Positions 49,033-62,277 of a DNA stretch of 64,000 bases are shown in pieces. Made by a program: the position numbers and the translations under genes. Numbering within the stretch: the stretch's first letter is position 1; each line of letters starts with the position of its first letter. This stretch comes from Corynebacterium meridianum (GTDB taxonomy: Bacteria; Actinomycetota; Actinomycetes; Mycobacteriales; Mycobacteriaceae): contig NZ_JAEIOS010000009.1 of assembly GCF_016342265.1 (NCBI RefSeq), positions 124,001-188,000 of the forward strand, written 5' to 3'. The notes beneath the pieces were generated by a model that was not told where the DNA came from, made no database searches, and saw only the letters and a program-made list of their open reading frames with translations.

Positions 49033-49134
49033 TATCCCGCCCCGGGGTCCGCGTACCCTGCAGCAGCAGCCGCCGCCCCGGGCGTCGACACGTCAGCCCC
49101 GCGCCACAGTCAACCCACCTTTAAGGACACCGCC

Positions 49135-51336
<2,202 letters not shown>

Positions 51337-51353
51337 TCAACCGGCTCCACCAC

Positions 51354-51412
51354 ATGACCCGGTGCCCCGTGCAGTCCCCTGATGACAGGGGTCGCACGGG
51401 GCACCGGGTCAT
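51354..51412. terminator. Bidirectional terminator between glgB and the thioredoxin/TPR gene
   Basis: A 19-bp perfect stem (51354-51372 and 51394-51412) with an inner CCCCT/AGGGG extension, between two convergent genes. No long T run. Confidence 0.8.
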
Positions 51413-51427
51413 TGACTGATCGATCGT

Positions 51428-52357
51428 TCAGAACAGGGCACTGGCCATCCGGCCCCGGGCCGCGATGACCCGGGGATCATCGGTGGCGAACAGCGCGAAG
51501 AGTTCCAGCAGCCGCTCCTTGACCGCGGCTTTGCGGTCGCCCGTGTTCGAGGCGAGCAAGGTGATGAGCCGATCGAAGGCGGGTTCCGGATCGCCCGCGG
51601 CGATGGTCGCGTCCGCGGCCGCGAAGGCCTTGTCGATGTCGGAGGGGTCCGCGTCGGCCTCAGCGACGGCGTCCACCGCGGGATCCGCCCCGGACAGGCG
51701 CTTGAGCAGACGGGCGTTGTCGCGCGCCAGTTTCGCGTCCGTGTTCGCGGGTTCCTTCGCCAGGATGTCGTCGTAGACGGCGATGGCCGCGTCGAAATCA
51801 CCCTGTGCCATGGCGTCCTCCGCCGGAGCGAAGCGCGGGTCCCCCGGATCCTCATCGTCGGCGGATTCCCCGGTGCCGCTCTGCTGCGGGAGCCCCTGGA
51901 GCTTCCCGGCACAGGCCCCGACCACGGCGGCGGTCCACTCCTGCAGTGCGGACTGCGGCTGGCCGCCCTGGAAATCCGCGAGCGGGCGCCCACCGGCGAT
52001 GGCGATGACGGTCGGCAGCGCCGTCGCACCGAAGATCTGTGCCAGTTCAGGCGCGGCCTGTGCGTCGATGTACCCGAACAGCCAGTCGTGGCCGGCGGCC
52101 GCCGCGAGATCCGTCAGGTCGGTGCGCAGCTGCCGGGAGGATTCGACCTCATCCGAGCCGATGAGCAGGACGACCGGGACCTGCATCGATCGCTCGATGA
52201 CCTCGATCTCGATGTTCGACCGGGTGACGGTGAAGGAGGTGGGTACCCCTCCCCCGGTGTCCCCTCCCCGGGACTGCGCCTGGGAGCGGGCCTCCGCCCG
52301 GGCCTTGATCTCGCCCAGATCCACGGCTCCGGCGGTGAAACGTTCGGGAGTGGTCAT
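51428..52357 (-). CDS. Thioredoxin-fold/TPR protein (CnoX-like), redox-inactive
   Basis: The 309-residue protein has an N-terminal thioredoxin fold (VVLLIGSDEVESSRQLRTDL to GATALPTVIAIAGGRPLADFQGG, about residues 60-140, with the cis-Pro in ALPT) followed by TPR-like helices (AMAQGDFDAAIAVYDDILAKEP, about 180-200, and a second set near 270). Where thioredoxin has CxxC the sequence reads SDEVES, so it cannot be a disulphide reductase; architecture resembles the chaperone-holdase CnoX/YbbN. Its ATG overlaps the stop of the preceding gene by four bases (ATGA). Confidence 0.8.
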   Translation of the reverse strand: MTTPERFTAGAVDLGEIKARAEARSQAQSRGGDTGGGVPTSFTVTRSNIEIEVIERSMQVPVVLLIGSDEVESSRQLRTDLTDLAAAAGHDWLFGYIDAQAAPELAQIFGATALPTVIAIAGGRPLADFQGGQPQSALQEWTAAVVGACAGKLQGLPQQSGTGESADDEDPGDPRFAPAEDAMAQGDFDAAIAVYDDILAKEPANTDAKLARDNARLLKRLSGADPAVDAVAEADADPSDIDKAFAAADATIAAGDPEPAFDRLITLLASNTGDRKAAVKERLLELFALFATDDPRVIAARGRMASALF

Positions 52358-52680
52358 AGTCCGTTCTCCTTTTGCTCGGCTGCGGCCAGGCGCCGGTTCA
52401 CGGCGTCGACCTTGGCGGTCAGCTGACCAGTGTAGCCCGGTCGGATGTCGGCCTTGAGAACCAGCCCGACCCGCGGAGAGACAGCGACGACGGCCTCGGT
52501 GGCGCGCTTGACCACGTCCATGACCTCGTCCCATTCACCCTCGATGAGGGTGAACATGGCGTTGGTCTCGTTGGGCAGGCCGGAGGCGCGGACGACCCGG
52601 ACGGCTTCGGCGACGGCGTCGGCCATCTCCGCCTTACTGCCGGGCGTTTCGGTGGGGGCAACTGAGAATGCGACGATCAT
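52354..52680 (-). CDS. Thiamine-binding protein of the MTH1187/YkoF family
   Basis: The 108-residue protein matches the MTH1187/DUF77 family: an N-terminal AFSVAPTETPGSKAEMADAVAEAV and TNAMFTLIEGEWDEVMDVV in the middle, with the pattern of the family's ferredoxin-like fold. Some members bind thiamine or HMP. TAGCCT ends 6 nt before the ATG, so the mRNA is probably leaderless. It overlaps the next gene by ATGA, implying joint synthesis with the thioredoxin/TPR protein. Confidence 0.8.
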   Translation of the reverse strand: MIVAFSVAPTETPGSKAEMADAVAEAVRVVRASGLPNETNAMFTLIEGEWDEVMDVVKRATEAVVAVSPRVGLVLKADIRPGYTGQLTAKVDAVNRRLAAAEQKENGL

Positions 52681-52759
52681 GGATCCAGGCTACCGAAGTG
52701 CTCCCGGTATCCGTCCGAACAAGGCCCGGGCGGCCCGTGACGGGAGTAAAATCGCGGGC

Positions 52760-53212
52760 ATGAACAATCCCATCGATATTCCCCATGAGTACGTCACCTG
52801 CCTCGATCACGTCGGCATCGCGGTCCCTGACCTGGATGCGGCTCTCGAGTTCTACCGGAGCGCCTTCGGCTGGGTGAACCTCCACCAGGAGACGAACGAG
52901 GAGCAGGGGGTCGTCGAGGCTATGGTCGGTCCCGCAGACCACGCACCGACCGCCGGTGTCATCCAGCTCCTCGCACCGCTGAATGAGTCCTCCACCATCG
53001 CGAAGTTCCTGGAGAAGAAGGGGCCGGGACTGCAGCAGATGTGCCTGCGCACCAGCAACATGGACGCGCTGTGTGAGCACCTCCGCGGCAGCGGCGTCCG
53101 GCTCCTCTACCCGGAGCCGAAGCGCGGTACCGGTGGCGCGAGGATCAACTTCGTCCACCCGAAGGATGCCGGTGGTGTCCTCCTCGAGCTCACCGAGCCC
53201 GCGGCCGACTAA
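52760..53212 (+). CDS. mce: Methylmalonyl-CoA epimerase
   Basis: The 150-residue VOC-fold enzyme interconverts the two epimers of methylmalonyl-CoA, linking propionyl-CoA and succinyl-CoA. Motifs are CLDHVGIAVPDLDAALEFYR (metal-binding His), GVIQLLAPLNESSTIAKFLEKKGPGLQQMCLR (metal His replaced here by Gln-Gln-Met in the usual GLHHI position) and NFVHPKDAGGVLLELTEP (Glu ligand). The substitution of GLHHIC by GLQQMC is worth noting, since one metal ligand is normally in that motif; the translation reads CAG-CAG-ATG. TAAAAT ends 7 nt before the ATG (leaderless). Alternatively a diverged VOC protein, but the order next to nucS matches mce in Mycobacterium. Confidence 0.85.
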   Translation: MNNPIDIPHEYVTCLDHVGIAVPDLDAALEFYRSAFGWVNLHQETNEEQGVVEAMVGPADHAPTAGVIQLLAPLNESSTIAKFLEKKGPGLQQMCLRTSNMDALCEHLRGSGVRLLYPEPKRGTGGARINFVHPKDAGGVLLELTEPAAD

Positions 53213-53520
53213 CGGCGCTCCCAGCAGTGCCGGTGCCAGTGCCGCCGGTCATCGGCGCCGCGCCCGAAATTCCGCGGCCACGCGACAATGTGTGCGACTC
53301 CCGGCGGTATGTTCTGGTTGCACCCGGGACAGACGTAGAATTTGCTCGCCCTGCTCGATCCGATCCTCCGCACGAGATGCGGCGCCCCACCGGTGTACGA
53401 CGGCCCGGGCATCTCCTGGGTGCCGTAATAGACCGCACCGTCCCTCGGCAGTGACCTGGGTGCCTGCGGGTTGGAGCGCCCCGCTCGGTGCCCTCGCCTC
53501 GAATGGTTGCGCCGGGGCAT
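53209..53520 (-). CDS. Small zinc-ribbon-like protein coupled to nucS
   Basis: The 103-residue protein is strongly basic at its N-terminus ([16 protein letters not shown]), then has YVCPGCNQNIPPGVAHIVAWP and DRRHWHRHCWERR: a CxxC plus HxxC-type metal site consistent with a zinc ribbon. Similar small proteins are found next to nucS in other actinobacteria, sometimes mis-annotated as ATP/GTP-binding. The ATG shares a base with the nucS stop (TGATG), so it is translationally coupled. Its stop overlaps that of the convergent mce gene by two bases. Function unknown; DNA binding is plausible. Confidence 0.75.
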   Translation of the reverse strand: MPRRNHSRRGHRAGRSNPQAPRSLPRDGAVYYGTQEMPGPSYTGGAPHLVRRIGSSRASKFYVCPGCNQNIPPGVAHIVAWPRNFGRGADDRRHWHRHCWERR

Positions 53521-54215
53521 CAGAAGAGCCGTAGCTCAGCCGACTCGGTGCCACGCAGTGCCTGGTAGTCGAGAACCACGCACCGGATGCCGCGGTCCTC
53601 GGCGAGGGTACGGGCCTGTGGTTTGATCTGTTGCGCGGCGAAAACTCCGCGAACCGGTGCGAGGAGCTCGTCCCTGTTGAGCAAGTCCAGGTACCGGGTC
53701 AACTGCTCGACACCGTCGATCTCGCCGCGACGCTTGATCTCCACCGCCACAGCCTCGCCGGCGGCGTCCCGGCAGAGGATGTCGACGGGTCCGATGGCCG
53801 TGGGGTACTCACGGCGGACGAGGGTGTACCCGTCACCGAGGGTTGTGATCTGTTCGGCGAGAAGCTCCTGGAGGTGGGCCTCCACGCCGTCCTTGATCAG
53901 GCCGGGGTCCTGTCCCAGCTCGTGGGTGACGTCGGAGTGGATCTCCTCGATGGTGATCCGGAGCTGTTCCCCCTTGGAGTTCTCCACGATCCAGAGCGTG
54001 CGCCCGGCGTCGTCCTCGTCGACATCGACCGCCACGGATTCCTCGCGAAGGGTGCAGGGTGGGGTCATCCAGTTCAACGGCTTATAGGCGCGGTCATCGG
54101 CGTGGACCGACACCGAGCCGTCGGCCTTGACGAGGAGCAGTCTGTCGGCGGACGGGAGGTGTGCCTCCAGCCGTCCTATGTAGTCGACGGCACAACGGGC
54201 TATGACGAGTCGCAT
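53520..54215 (-). CDS. nucS: Mismatch-specific endonuclease NucS
   Basis: NucS (EndoMS) is the nuclease that starts non-canonical mismatch repair in Actinobacteria, which lack MutS/MutL. The 231-residue protein has the N-terminal DNA-binding and dimerisation domain ([21 protein letters not shown]) and the RecB-like nuclease domain with [23 protein letters not shown] (Asp, Glu-x-Lys catalytic residues) and QLTRYLDLL. It ends in TESAELRLF, consistent with the C-terminal beta-clamp-binding type of motif. The ATG at 54215 is fixed by TAAACT ending 7 nt upstream. Confidence 0.94.
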   Translation of the reverse strand: MRLVIARCAVDYIGRLEAHLPSADRLLLVKADGSVSVHADDRAYKPLNWMTPPCTLREESVAVDVDEDDAGRTLWIVENSKGEQLRITIEEIHSDVTHELGQDPGLIKDGVEAHLQELLAEQITTLGDGYTLVRREYPTAIGPVDILCRDAAGEAVAVEIKRRGEIDGVEQLTRYLDLLNRDELLAPVRGVFAAQQIKPQARTLAEDRGIRCVVLDYQALRGTESAELRLF

Positions 54216-54266
54216 TCCACGTAGTTTAGCGTGCCCGGTCCGACCGACGGACGCGACCCGCACCGG

Positions 54267-54701
54267 TCACCGGTCGAGCGGTCGAAACCGACGCTCCTGT
54301 CGGGCGCTGGGCGCGGATTCTATCCAGGACGTCAGCGCCGTCTCACCGTGCCCGTCGAGGGCCAGTTCGTAGCGTCCACCATCCACCGTCAGCTCGACGA
54401 TGCGTACGCTGGCGGGCATGAAGGCTCTCTCACCTGCGGCCGGGTCACGGCGCCCGGTGACCTCCGCCCCGGTACGGGGGAAACGGATGTCCGCTGCGGG
54501 GGAGACGGAACGGAGCTTGTAGAACTCCAGCCCGGAGCCCGAGTAGCGGAGTGCGCCGTGACGCCATCCGTGGACACCGCTCGCCGGGAGTTTCCGGAGA
54601 AGAATCCCGGCCCCGGTCGCACGCACCCGCAGAAAACGCCATCCCACGAGTACCATCAGGACACACAGTGACGTGGACAGCCCGTACCAGAAAAACTCCA
54701 C
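54267..54701 (-). CDS. DUF2550 membrane protein
   Basis: The 144-residue protein has one N-terminal membrane helix (STSLCVLMVLVGWRFL) and a soluble domain with WRHGALRYSGSGLEFYKLRSVSP and VRIVELTVDGGRYELALDG. It corresponds to the DUF2550 family that follows the ATP synthase operon in Corynebacterium and Mycobacterium. GTG 54701 has GAGGGAG upstream. Role unknown. Confidence 0.85.
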   Translation of the reverse strand: MEFFWYGLSTSLCVLMVLVGWRFLRVRATGAGILLRKLPASGVHGWRHGALRYSGSGLEFYKLRSVSPAADIRFPRTGAEVTGRRDPAAGERAFMPASVRIVELTVDGGRYELALDGHGETALTSWIESAPSARQERRFRPLDR

Positions 54702-54930
54702 CGATCACTCCCTCATCATTCAAGGTGCGGCGGCACATCCCCGGAATACCAGCGACGCTGACACCTGGTGCACCGCTTTTCTGTGATCCTACCCCTGGCA
54801 CGTCTGATCAACGAACTTTTCCCCACGGGGGTCCCCACCGCAAGAAAACAGCTGTTCACCGGGGATAAAACCACACTCCGGGCGGGGCCGCGGAGACCGG
54901 GTGGGTGATACGGCCACAAACACCTGGACG
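54702..54930. other. Gap between atpC terminator and DUF2550 gene
   Basis: About 230 nt, somewhat AT-richer than the genes around it. It presumably holds the DUF2550 promoter. No gene or repeat recognised. Confidence 0.4.
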
Positions 54931-54981
54931 AAAAATGGCCTGTTCCGGGGAACCGTTTTCTGGTTCCCCGGAACAGGCCAT
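54931..54981 (-). terminator. Rho-independent terminator of the atp operon
   Basis: Perfect 20-bp stem (54935-54954 and 54962-54981) with a 7-nt loop, followed on the minus strand by TTTTT (54935-54931). It starts 28 nt after the atpC stop codon. Confidence 0.9.
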
Positions 54982-55009
54982 CGTTGATTGACGGCAGCGC
55001 GAAGACCGG

Positions 55010-55381
55010 CTAGCCCTCCTGACTCCGTCGGACGGCCCGCAGACCGGCTTCAGCGCGTGCCCTGGAGTCGTGGTCGTCCTCGTTGAGGGCGATCTCCGCG
55101 GCGGCGGTGTCGACCTCGGACGCCCATTCGGCGTAGTCCGCGAGGATGGTGACCTTGTCCTTGGACACGGAGATGAACCCACCCTGGACGGCCGCGACGA
55201 GACGATCGCCCTCGGCCGGGCGGATGGTCACGACACCGTTCTCGATCAGTTGACCGAGCATCGGCTCGTGACCGGCGAGTACGCCGATCTCACCCTCGGT
55301 GGTCTGGGCCGTGACGATCGTGGCGTTGCCGGACCACAGTTTCCGTTCCACGGCGACCAGTTCAGCGGCGATTTCAGCCAT
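55010..55381 (-). CDS. atpC: ATP synthase F1 subunit epsilon
   Basis: The 123-residue epsilon subunit couples rotation of the central stalk and modulates ATPase activity. It shows the N-terminal beta-sandwich ([39 protein letters not shown], of which VLAGHEP is the classic motif) and a shortened C-terminal helix hairpin. It is the last gene of the atp operon, 13 nt after atpD. Confidence 0.96.
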   Translation of the reverse strand: MAEIAAELVAVERKLWSGNATIVTAQTTEGEIGVLAGHEPMLGQLIENGVVTIRPAEGDRLVAAVQGGFISVSKDKVTILADYAEWASEVDTAAAEIALNEDDHDSRARAEAGLRAVRRSQEG

Positions 55382-55394
55382 GAGACCCGCCCTT

Positions 55395-56843
<1,449 letters not shown>

Positions 56844-57824
56844 CTAGTCACTTTCTCCGCTTTCGGCGAGCGCTCCCGCGCCACCGACGATCTCTGTGAT
56901 TTCCTGGGTGATCTGTGCCTGACGGGCCTGGTTGGCCACGCGCGAGAGGTCCTTGACCAGCTCGTTGGCGTTGTCGGTCGCAGACTTCATGGCGGTACGT
57001 CGGGACGCGGACTCGCTGGCCGCGGCTTCGAGGAGCATGGCGTAGAGGCCGCGTGAGACGTACTGCGGAAGCAGTGCGTCGAGCAGTTCCTCTGCGCTGG
57101 GTTCGAAGTCGTAGTCCGCCTCGATCTCATTGGAGGACGAGGCGAGCATGTCTTCCCCGGTGTCGATGTGATCGAGCTCGATGATCGGCTCGATCGGGAG
57201 GAGCTGGTGCGCCCGCGCGTTCTGGGTCAGCATGGACTCGAACTCGGTGTACACGACGTGCAGCTGGTCGAAGCCCTGGATGGGCTCACCCTCCGCCGTC
57301 GACAGCCCCTCACGCCACTTCGCGGTACCGGAGGAACCTGCGACGAAACCGTCGATCAGGTGCCTGCGCATACCGTGGGTCTCCTTGTATCCCGGATCCT
57401 GCGAGAATCCGGTCCACGCTCCGGCGATGTCCTCGCCACGGAAACGGTAGTAGCTCAGGCCCTTGTTGCCGGAGACGTACAGGACAACTTCGTAGCCCTT
57501 GTCCTCCAGCATGCCACGGAGCTCCGCGGCCTTCTTGAAGACGTTGTAGTTGTAGCCGCCGCACATGCCACGGTCACTGGTCACCACGAGAATAGCGGCC
57601 CGACGTCCGTTCTCGCGCTCACGGAGCATCGCGTGGTCGAGTTCGGTGGCGGACGCGAGGCGTTCGATCACACTGTGGATCTCCTCGGCGTACGGCATCG
57701 AAGCCTCGACCCGCTGCTGGGCCTTCGTGATTCGCGAGGTGGCGATGAGCTCCTGGGCCTTGGTGATCTTCTTGGTCGAGTTCACCGACTTGATGCGGGA
57801 ACGGAGTTCACGAAGATTGGCCAT
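56844..57824 (-). CDS. atpG: ATP synthase F1 subunit gamma
   Basis: The 326-residue gamma subunit forms the rotating central shaft. It starts ANLRELRSRIKSVNSTKKIT, has VTSDRGMCGGYNYNVFK near residue 80, and ends with the conserved C-terminal helix ASRRTAMKSATDNANELV. The start follows atpA by 52 nt. Confidence 0.97.
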   Translation of the reverse strand: MANLRELRSRIKSVNSTKKITKAQELIATSRITKAQQRVEASMPYAEEIHSVIERLASATELDHAMLRERENGRRAAILVVTSDRGMCGGYNYNVFKKAAELRGMLEDKGYEVVLYVSGNKGLSYYRFRGEDIAGAWTGFSQDPGYKETHGMRRHLIDGFVAGSSGTAKWREGLSTAEGEPIQGFDQLHVVYTEFESMLTQNARAHQLLPIEPIIELDHIDTGEDMLASSSNEIEADYDFEPSAEELLDALLPQYVSRGLYAMLLEAAASESASRRTAMKSATDNANELVKDLSRVANQARQAQITQEITEIVGGAGALAESGESD

Positions 57825-57876
57825 GGTCTATCGCCTCCCTTCTTTTCCTTGGACGGTCATGGTGCGTGTCACGACC

Positions 57877-59520
57877 CTACTTCTTGGCTGACTTGCGGGA
57901 GACGGTGATCTTGTTCTTCTTCAGATCGCCCTCTGCCAACGCCTCGACCTCGGGTTCGTTGATGACCGGGGTACCGTCCGTGGTCTGGAAGGTGCGCTTG
58001 AAGTCCTCGGTCGCGGAGACCAGGGTCTCCTTGGACTCGTCGGAGAACGCTGCTCCGCCGGCGATCTGGTCGTAGACCTCGCTGGCGTTGCCGTGCAGGT
58101 ACTCGTGGAGCTCAGTCTCGAAGCGGCGGACGTCCTCGACGGGAACGTTGTCGAGGTGGCCCTCGCCTGCGAGCCAGATGGAGACCATCTGGTCCTCGAC
58201 GGCCATCGGGTTGTTCTCGGACTGCTTGAGCAGCTCGACGAGACGCTGACCGCGTTCCAGCTGGCGCTTGGACGCCGGATCCAGGTCGGACGCGAAGGCC
58301 GCGAAGGCCTCCAGGTCACGGTAGGAGGCGAGGTCCAGACGCAGCGAACCGGACACCTTCTTCATGCCCTTGGTCTGTGCGGCGCCACCGACACGGGAAA
58401 CGGAGACACCGACGTTGATGGCCGGGCGGACACCCTGGTTGAACAGGTCCGACTCGAGGAACACCTGACCGTCGGTGATGGAGATGACGTTGGTCGGGAT
58501 GAAGGCCGAGACGTCGTTGGCCTTGGTCTCGATGATCGGCAGTGCCGTCATCGAGCCTGCGCCCATGTCGTCGGACAGCTTCGCGGCACGCTCCAGCAGA
58601 CGGGAGTGCAGGTAGAAGACGTCACCCGGGTAGGCCTCGCGGCCCGGCGGGCGGCGCAGCAGCAGGGAGATGGCACGGTATGCCTCGGCCTGCTTCGTCA
58701 GGTCGTCGTAGATGACCAGGACGTGCTTGTTGTTGTACATCCAGTGCTGCCCCAGGGCGGCACCGGCGAAGGGAGCGAGCCACTTGAAGCCCGCGGAGTC
58801 GGAGGCCGGAGCGGCGACGATCGTCGTGTACTCCAGAGCGCCGTGCTCCTCGAGGGTCTTCCGGATTCCGGCGATCGTGGAACCCTTCTGGCCGATGGCG
58901 ACGTAGATGCAGCGAACCTGCTTCTTCTCGTCGCCGGACTCCCAGTTCGCCTTCTGGTTGAGGATGGTGTCCAGGCAGACCGCGGTCTTGCCGGTCTTAC
59001 GGTCGCCGATGATCAGCTGACGCTGACCGCGACCGATCGGGGTCATCGCGTCGATGGCCTTGATACCGGTCTGGAGGGGCTCCTCGACGGGCTGACGCTG
59101 CAGCACCGAGGGCGCCTGAAGCTCGAGGACGCGGTCCTCTTCAGCTTCGATGGCACCCATGCCGTCGATGGGCTCACCCAGGGGGTTGATCACGCGGCCG
59201 AGGAACTTGTCACCGACCGGGATGGACAGCACTTCTCCCGTCCGCTTAACTTCGTCGCCCTCTTTGAGACTCTCGTAGTTGCCCAGGACCACCACACCGA
59301 CGCGGTCGGTGTCGAGGTTCTGCGCGACGCCGATGACGCCGCCCGGGAACTCGAGCAGCTCATTCGTCATCACTGACGGAAGGCCCGAAACCTGGGCGAT
59401 ACCGTCAGCCGCCGAAATGACCACGCCGACCTCCTCACGGGAGGCCTCCGGGGAGTAGCTCGAGGTGTAATTCTCAATCGCGCTACGGATCTCGTCGGAG
59501 GAGATCGTCAGCTCCGCCAT
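57877..59520 (-). CDS. atpA: ATP synthase F1 subunit alpha
   Basis: The non-catalytic alpha subunit is 547 residues, with P-loop [32 protein letters not shown] and the terminal Arg-containing [17 protein letters not shown] segment. I start at ATG 59520 ([20 protein letters not shown]), which has GCAGGAAG upstream and equals the C. glutamicum start and length. An ATG at 59553 would add 11 residues not seen in relatives. Confidence 0.98.
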   Translation of the reverse strand: MAELTISSDEIRSAIENYTSSYSPEASREEVGVVISAADGIAQVSGLPSVMTNELLEFPGGVIGVAQNLDTDRVGVVVLGNYESLKEGDEVKRTGEVLSIPVGDKFLGRVINPLGEPIDGMGAIEAEEDRVLELQAPSVLQRQPVEEPLQTGIKAIDAMTPIGRGQRQLIIGDRKTGKTAVCLDTILNQKANWESGDEKKQVRCIYVAIGQKGSTIAGIRKTLEEHGALEYTTIVAAPASDSAGFKWLAPFAGAALGQHWMYNNKHVLVIYDDLTKQAEAYRAISLLLRRPPGREAYPGDVFYLHSRLLERAAKLSDDMGAGSMTALPIIETKANDVSAFIPTNVISITDGQVFLESDLFNQGVRPAINVGVSVSRVGGAAQTKGMKKVSGSLRLDLASYRDLEAFAAFASDLDPASKRQLERGQRLVELLKQSENNPMAVEDQMVSIWLAGEGHLDNVPVEDVRRFETELHEYLHGNASEVYDQIAGGAAFSDESKETLVSATEDFKRTFQTTDGTPVINEPEVEALAEGDLKKNKITVSRKSAKK

Positions 59521-59589
59521 GTTCTTCCTGCTCTCGGTTGTTTCTTCCAGCATTATTTGTCTAGTTCTCCTGGTCGTAGTCGGCGCCGG

Positions 59590-60408
59590 TCACGGCAGTT
59601 TCGACCGCAGGCGTTCGAGCTTGCCCGAAGTGGAACCGTCGATGACTTCCGAACCGACGCGGACGACCACACCACCGAGGAGGCTGGGGTCAACCTCAGA
59701 GTGGATGGACATCTCACGACCGTAGATCGTGCCCAGCTTGTCCTTCAGGCCCTGCTCCTGCTCCGCAGTGAGCTGGGTCGCGGCGACCACGTGGGCGACC
59801 GTCCGGTTCTGCATGTCGGCGGCCAGCGCACTCAACGCCGCGATGTCCTGGACGGGACCGTGGTCGCGTCGCGTGATCGCCTGGAGTGCCAGCGCCTCGG
59901 TCACCGGGGTGACCTTGCCGTACAGGACACTCGCCAGCAGTCCACGCTTCGCGTCGGCTGTCGCCGTACGGTCATCGAGGAGCTGGGTGAGCCGGGGCTG
60001 GTCGGTCAGGATGCGGGAGAGCCGGAAAAGCTCGTCCTCGACCTGTTCCAGCTGCCCCTGACTACGCGCCGACTCCAACAGTGCGCGGCGGCCGAGTTCG
60101 ATCAGTCCCTCACGCATCTCACGGGGGGTCGACCAGGTCAGTTCAACCGCATCCACGAGGACCCTGAGAGTGGTGTCGGAGATCTTGCCGCCGAACACCT
60201 CCCGCACTAGGCCCACGCGCTGCTCGGCGGGGTTGGATACCTCCGCTGCAGCGACACGCAGGGCGCGGTCGCCGTCGAGGATCTCGACGACGTCGAAAAG
60301 CTCGGTTCCGGTCTGTGCGGCGGTGGCCACGGCGTTGCCCTGGCCGGACAGGATGGTGTCCAGATTGCGCGTCGCCTTCGCCAATGCCTCGCGGCTCGCT
60401 GCGTGCAT
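59590..60408 (-). CDS. atpH: ATP synthase F1 subunit delta
   Basis: The delta subunit links the peripheral stalk to F1. The frame gives 272 residues from ATG 60408 (HAASREALAKATRNLD), close to C. glutamicum AtpH. AGGAAAG lies about 10 nt upstream. A GTG at 60417 overlaps the atpF stop but has the RBS only 3 nt away. The C-terminal domain ends with GGVVVRVGSEVIDGSTSGKL, the typical delta signature. It is longer than most bacterial delta subunits, as usual in Mycobacteriales. Confidence 0.95.
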   Translation of the reverse strand: MHAASREALAKATRNLDTILSGQGNAVATAAQTGTELFDVVEILDGDRALRVAAAEVSNPAEQRVGLVREVFGGKISDTTLRVLVDAVELTWSTPREMREGLIELGRRALLESARSQGQLEQVEDELFRLSRILTDQPRLTQLLDDRTATADAKRGLLASVLYGKVTPVTEALALQAITRRDHGPVQDIAALSALAADMQNRTVAHVVAATQLTAEQEQGLKDKLGTIYGREMSIHSEVDPSLLGGVVVRVGSEVIDGSTSGKLERLRSKLP

Positions 60409-60413
60409 GTCGC

Positions 60414-60992
60414 TCACTTTCCTGCCGGGGCCACGGTGTCGAGATCGGAGAGGAACGTGTCGATCGTCCCGGAGCGCTTGACGTTGTCGCCGAGCTGCTC
60501 GCCGAGCAGACGCTCGGCCAGGTTGATCGAGTTCTGTCCCATCTCGCGGCGCAGTTCGGTGATGACCTGCTCACGCTGAGCCATCAGCTGCTTCTCACCG
60601 GACTCGATGATTCGGTTGCTTTCTTCGGTGGCCTGGGTCTTCATGTCTTCGATGATCTGCTTGCCCTTGGTGCGCGCGTCCTCGCGGATCTGCGCGGCCT
60701 CAGCACGGGCCTCAGCGAGCTGGGCGTTGTACTTCTCGAGGGCGGCCTTGGCTTCCGCCTGCGCGGCCTCGGCGCGCTGGATTCCGCCCTTGATGCGGTC
60801 CTCACGCTCGACGAGCACTTCGCGGGCCTTCGGAAGAACGAACTTCCAGAAGCCGATCAGGATGACAATGAAGCACAGCGCCGACCAGACCATGTCGTAG
60901 GTGAACGGGAACAGCGGCGAAATCTGGCCGCTCAGCGGCAGATTTCCGTGCTCCGCGCCACCTTCGGCAAGGTGGTAAAGGTGGTTAGTCAT
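60414..60992 (-). CDS. atpF: ATP synthase F0 subunit b
   Basis: The 192-residue b subunit forms the peripheral stalk. It has one membrane helix ([17 protein letters not shown], about residues 33-49) and a long coiled coil rich in Ala, Glu and Arg ([20 protein letters not shown]), ending in [18 protein letters not shown]. Its stop lies 5 nt before the preferred atpH ATG. Confidence 0.97.
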   Translation of the reverse strand: MTNHLYHLAEGGAEHGNLPLSGQISPLFPFTYDMVWSALCFIVILIGFWKFVLPKAREVLVEREDRIKGGIQRAEAAQAEAKAALEKYNAQLAEARAEAAQIREDARTKGKQIIEDMKTQATEESNRIIESGEKQLMAQREQVITELRREMGQNSINLAERLLGEQLGDNVKRSGTIDTFLSDLDTVAPAGK

Positions 60993-61041
60993 AGGTCCTC
61001 ACAGCTTTCGTTGTCGGCGTGGTTCTTCGCTGTTCAGTGGA

Positions 61042-61452
<411 letters not shown>

Positions 61453-62277
61453 TCAGTGTTCGTCCGCGTGCAACGACAGTTCGATGTAGACGGCACAGAG
61501 GAGCGCGAAGATGTACGCCTGCAGGAAGATGACCAGCAGCTCGAACAAGGTGAACGCGACTCCGGCAAGGAGGGTCACACCACTCAGGACGGTCCAGCCA
61601 TTCAGCTGCCAGAAGAAGAAGTTCGTGGCGGAGAACAACAGAACCAGAATGAGGTGACCAGCGAGCATGTTGGCCATGAGACGCAGTGTCAGCGTGGCCG
61701 GCCGCATGACGAACGTCGAGAAGAACTCGATCGGGATCGTCAGCAGGTGGAGTGCCGGCGGAAGATTAGGAACCACCGTCGAGCACTTCACGTACTTGAA
61801 GAAGCCGTAACGCTTCACACCGGCGTAGATGAACGCGATGTAGCCGACGATCGCCAGCGTCAGCGGCATACCGATTCGAGCATTCGGGGAAATGTTCAGG
61901 CCCGGCACCACGGACGGCAGGTTCATCGCGAAGACGGTGAAGAAGATGGCCGTCAGCAACGGCAGAAAGCGACGACCCTCCTGCTTGCCGAGGATCTCCT
62001 CGGCGATGTGGAGCCGGACGAAATCAAGGCCCATCTCCCCGACGCTCTGCAGCCGGGACGGAATCAGCTTGGGATTCCGCATGGCTACCGCGAAGAAGAT
62101 GACGAGAAGAACCGCCATAAGCAGGCGGACGAACATCAGACGGTCGAGTGCGAATGCGCCGTTGAGGAAGTCGTGGAACCAGAGGTTCACGACATTCCCG
62201 TGCTCATCCACGTACCCCGGGAAAATTTCTTGGTCCAGGTCGGGCTTGTGGAACTCACCCTTCATGGACAGTGTCAT
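61453..62277 (-). CDS. atpB: ATP synthase F0 subunit a
   Basis: The 274-residue membrane subunit forms the proton channel. About five or six helices are visible, with the essential Arg in LTLRLMANMLAGHLILVL and the ELLVIFLQAYIFALLCAVYI C-terminal helix. Two starts are possible: ATG 62277 (GGGAGAG about 13 nt upstream) and ATG 62265 (MKGEFHKPDLDQE, resembling the C. glutamicum start). It opens the operon atpB-E-F-H-A-G-D-C. Confidence 0.95.
   Translation of the reverse strand: MTLSMKGEFHKPDLDQEIFPGYVDEHGNVVNLWFHDFLNGAFALDRLMFVRLLMAVLLVIFFAVAMRNPKLIPSRLQSVGEMGLDFVRLHIAEEILGKQEGRRFLPLLTAIFFTVFAMNLPSVVPGLNISPNARIGMPLTLAIVGYIAFIYAGVKRYGFFKYVKCSTVVPNLPPALHLLTIPIEFFSTFVMRPATLTLRLMANMLAGHLILVLLFSATNFFFWQLNGWTVLSGVTLLAGVAFTLFELLVIFLQAYIFALLCAVYIELSLHADEH

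Noticed and set aside
53227..53454. Plus-strand frames opposite the zinc-ribbon gene
   Set aside because: Antisense of a protein with a clear Cys/His pattern and a coupled start; no independent support.
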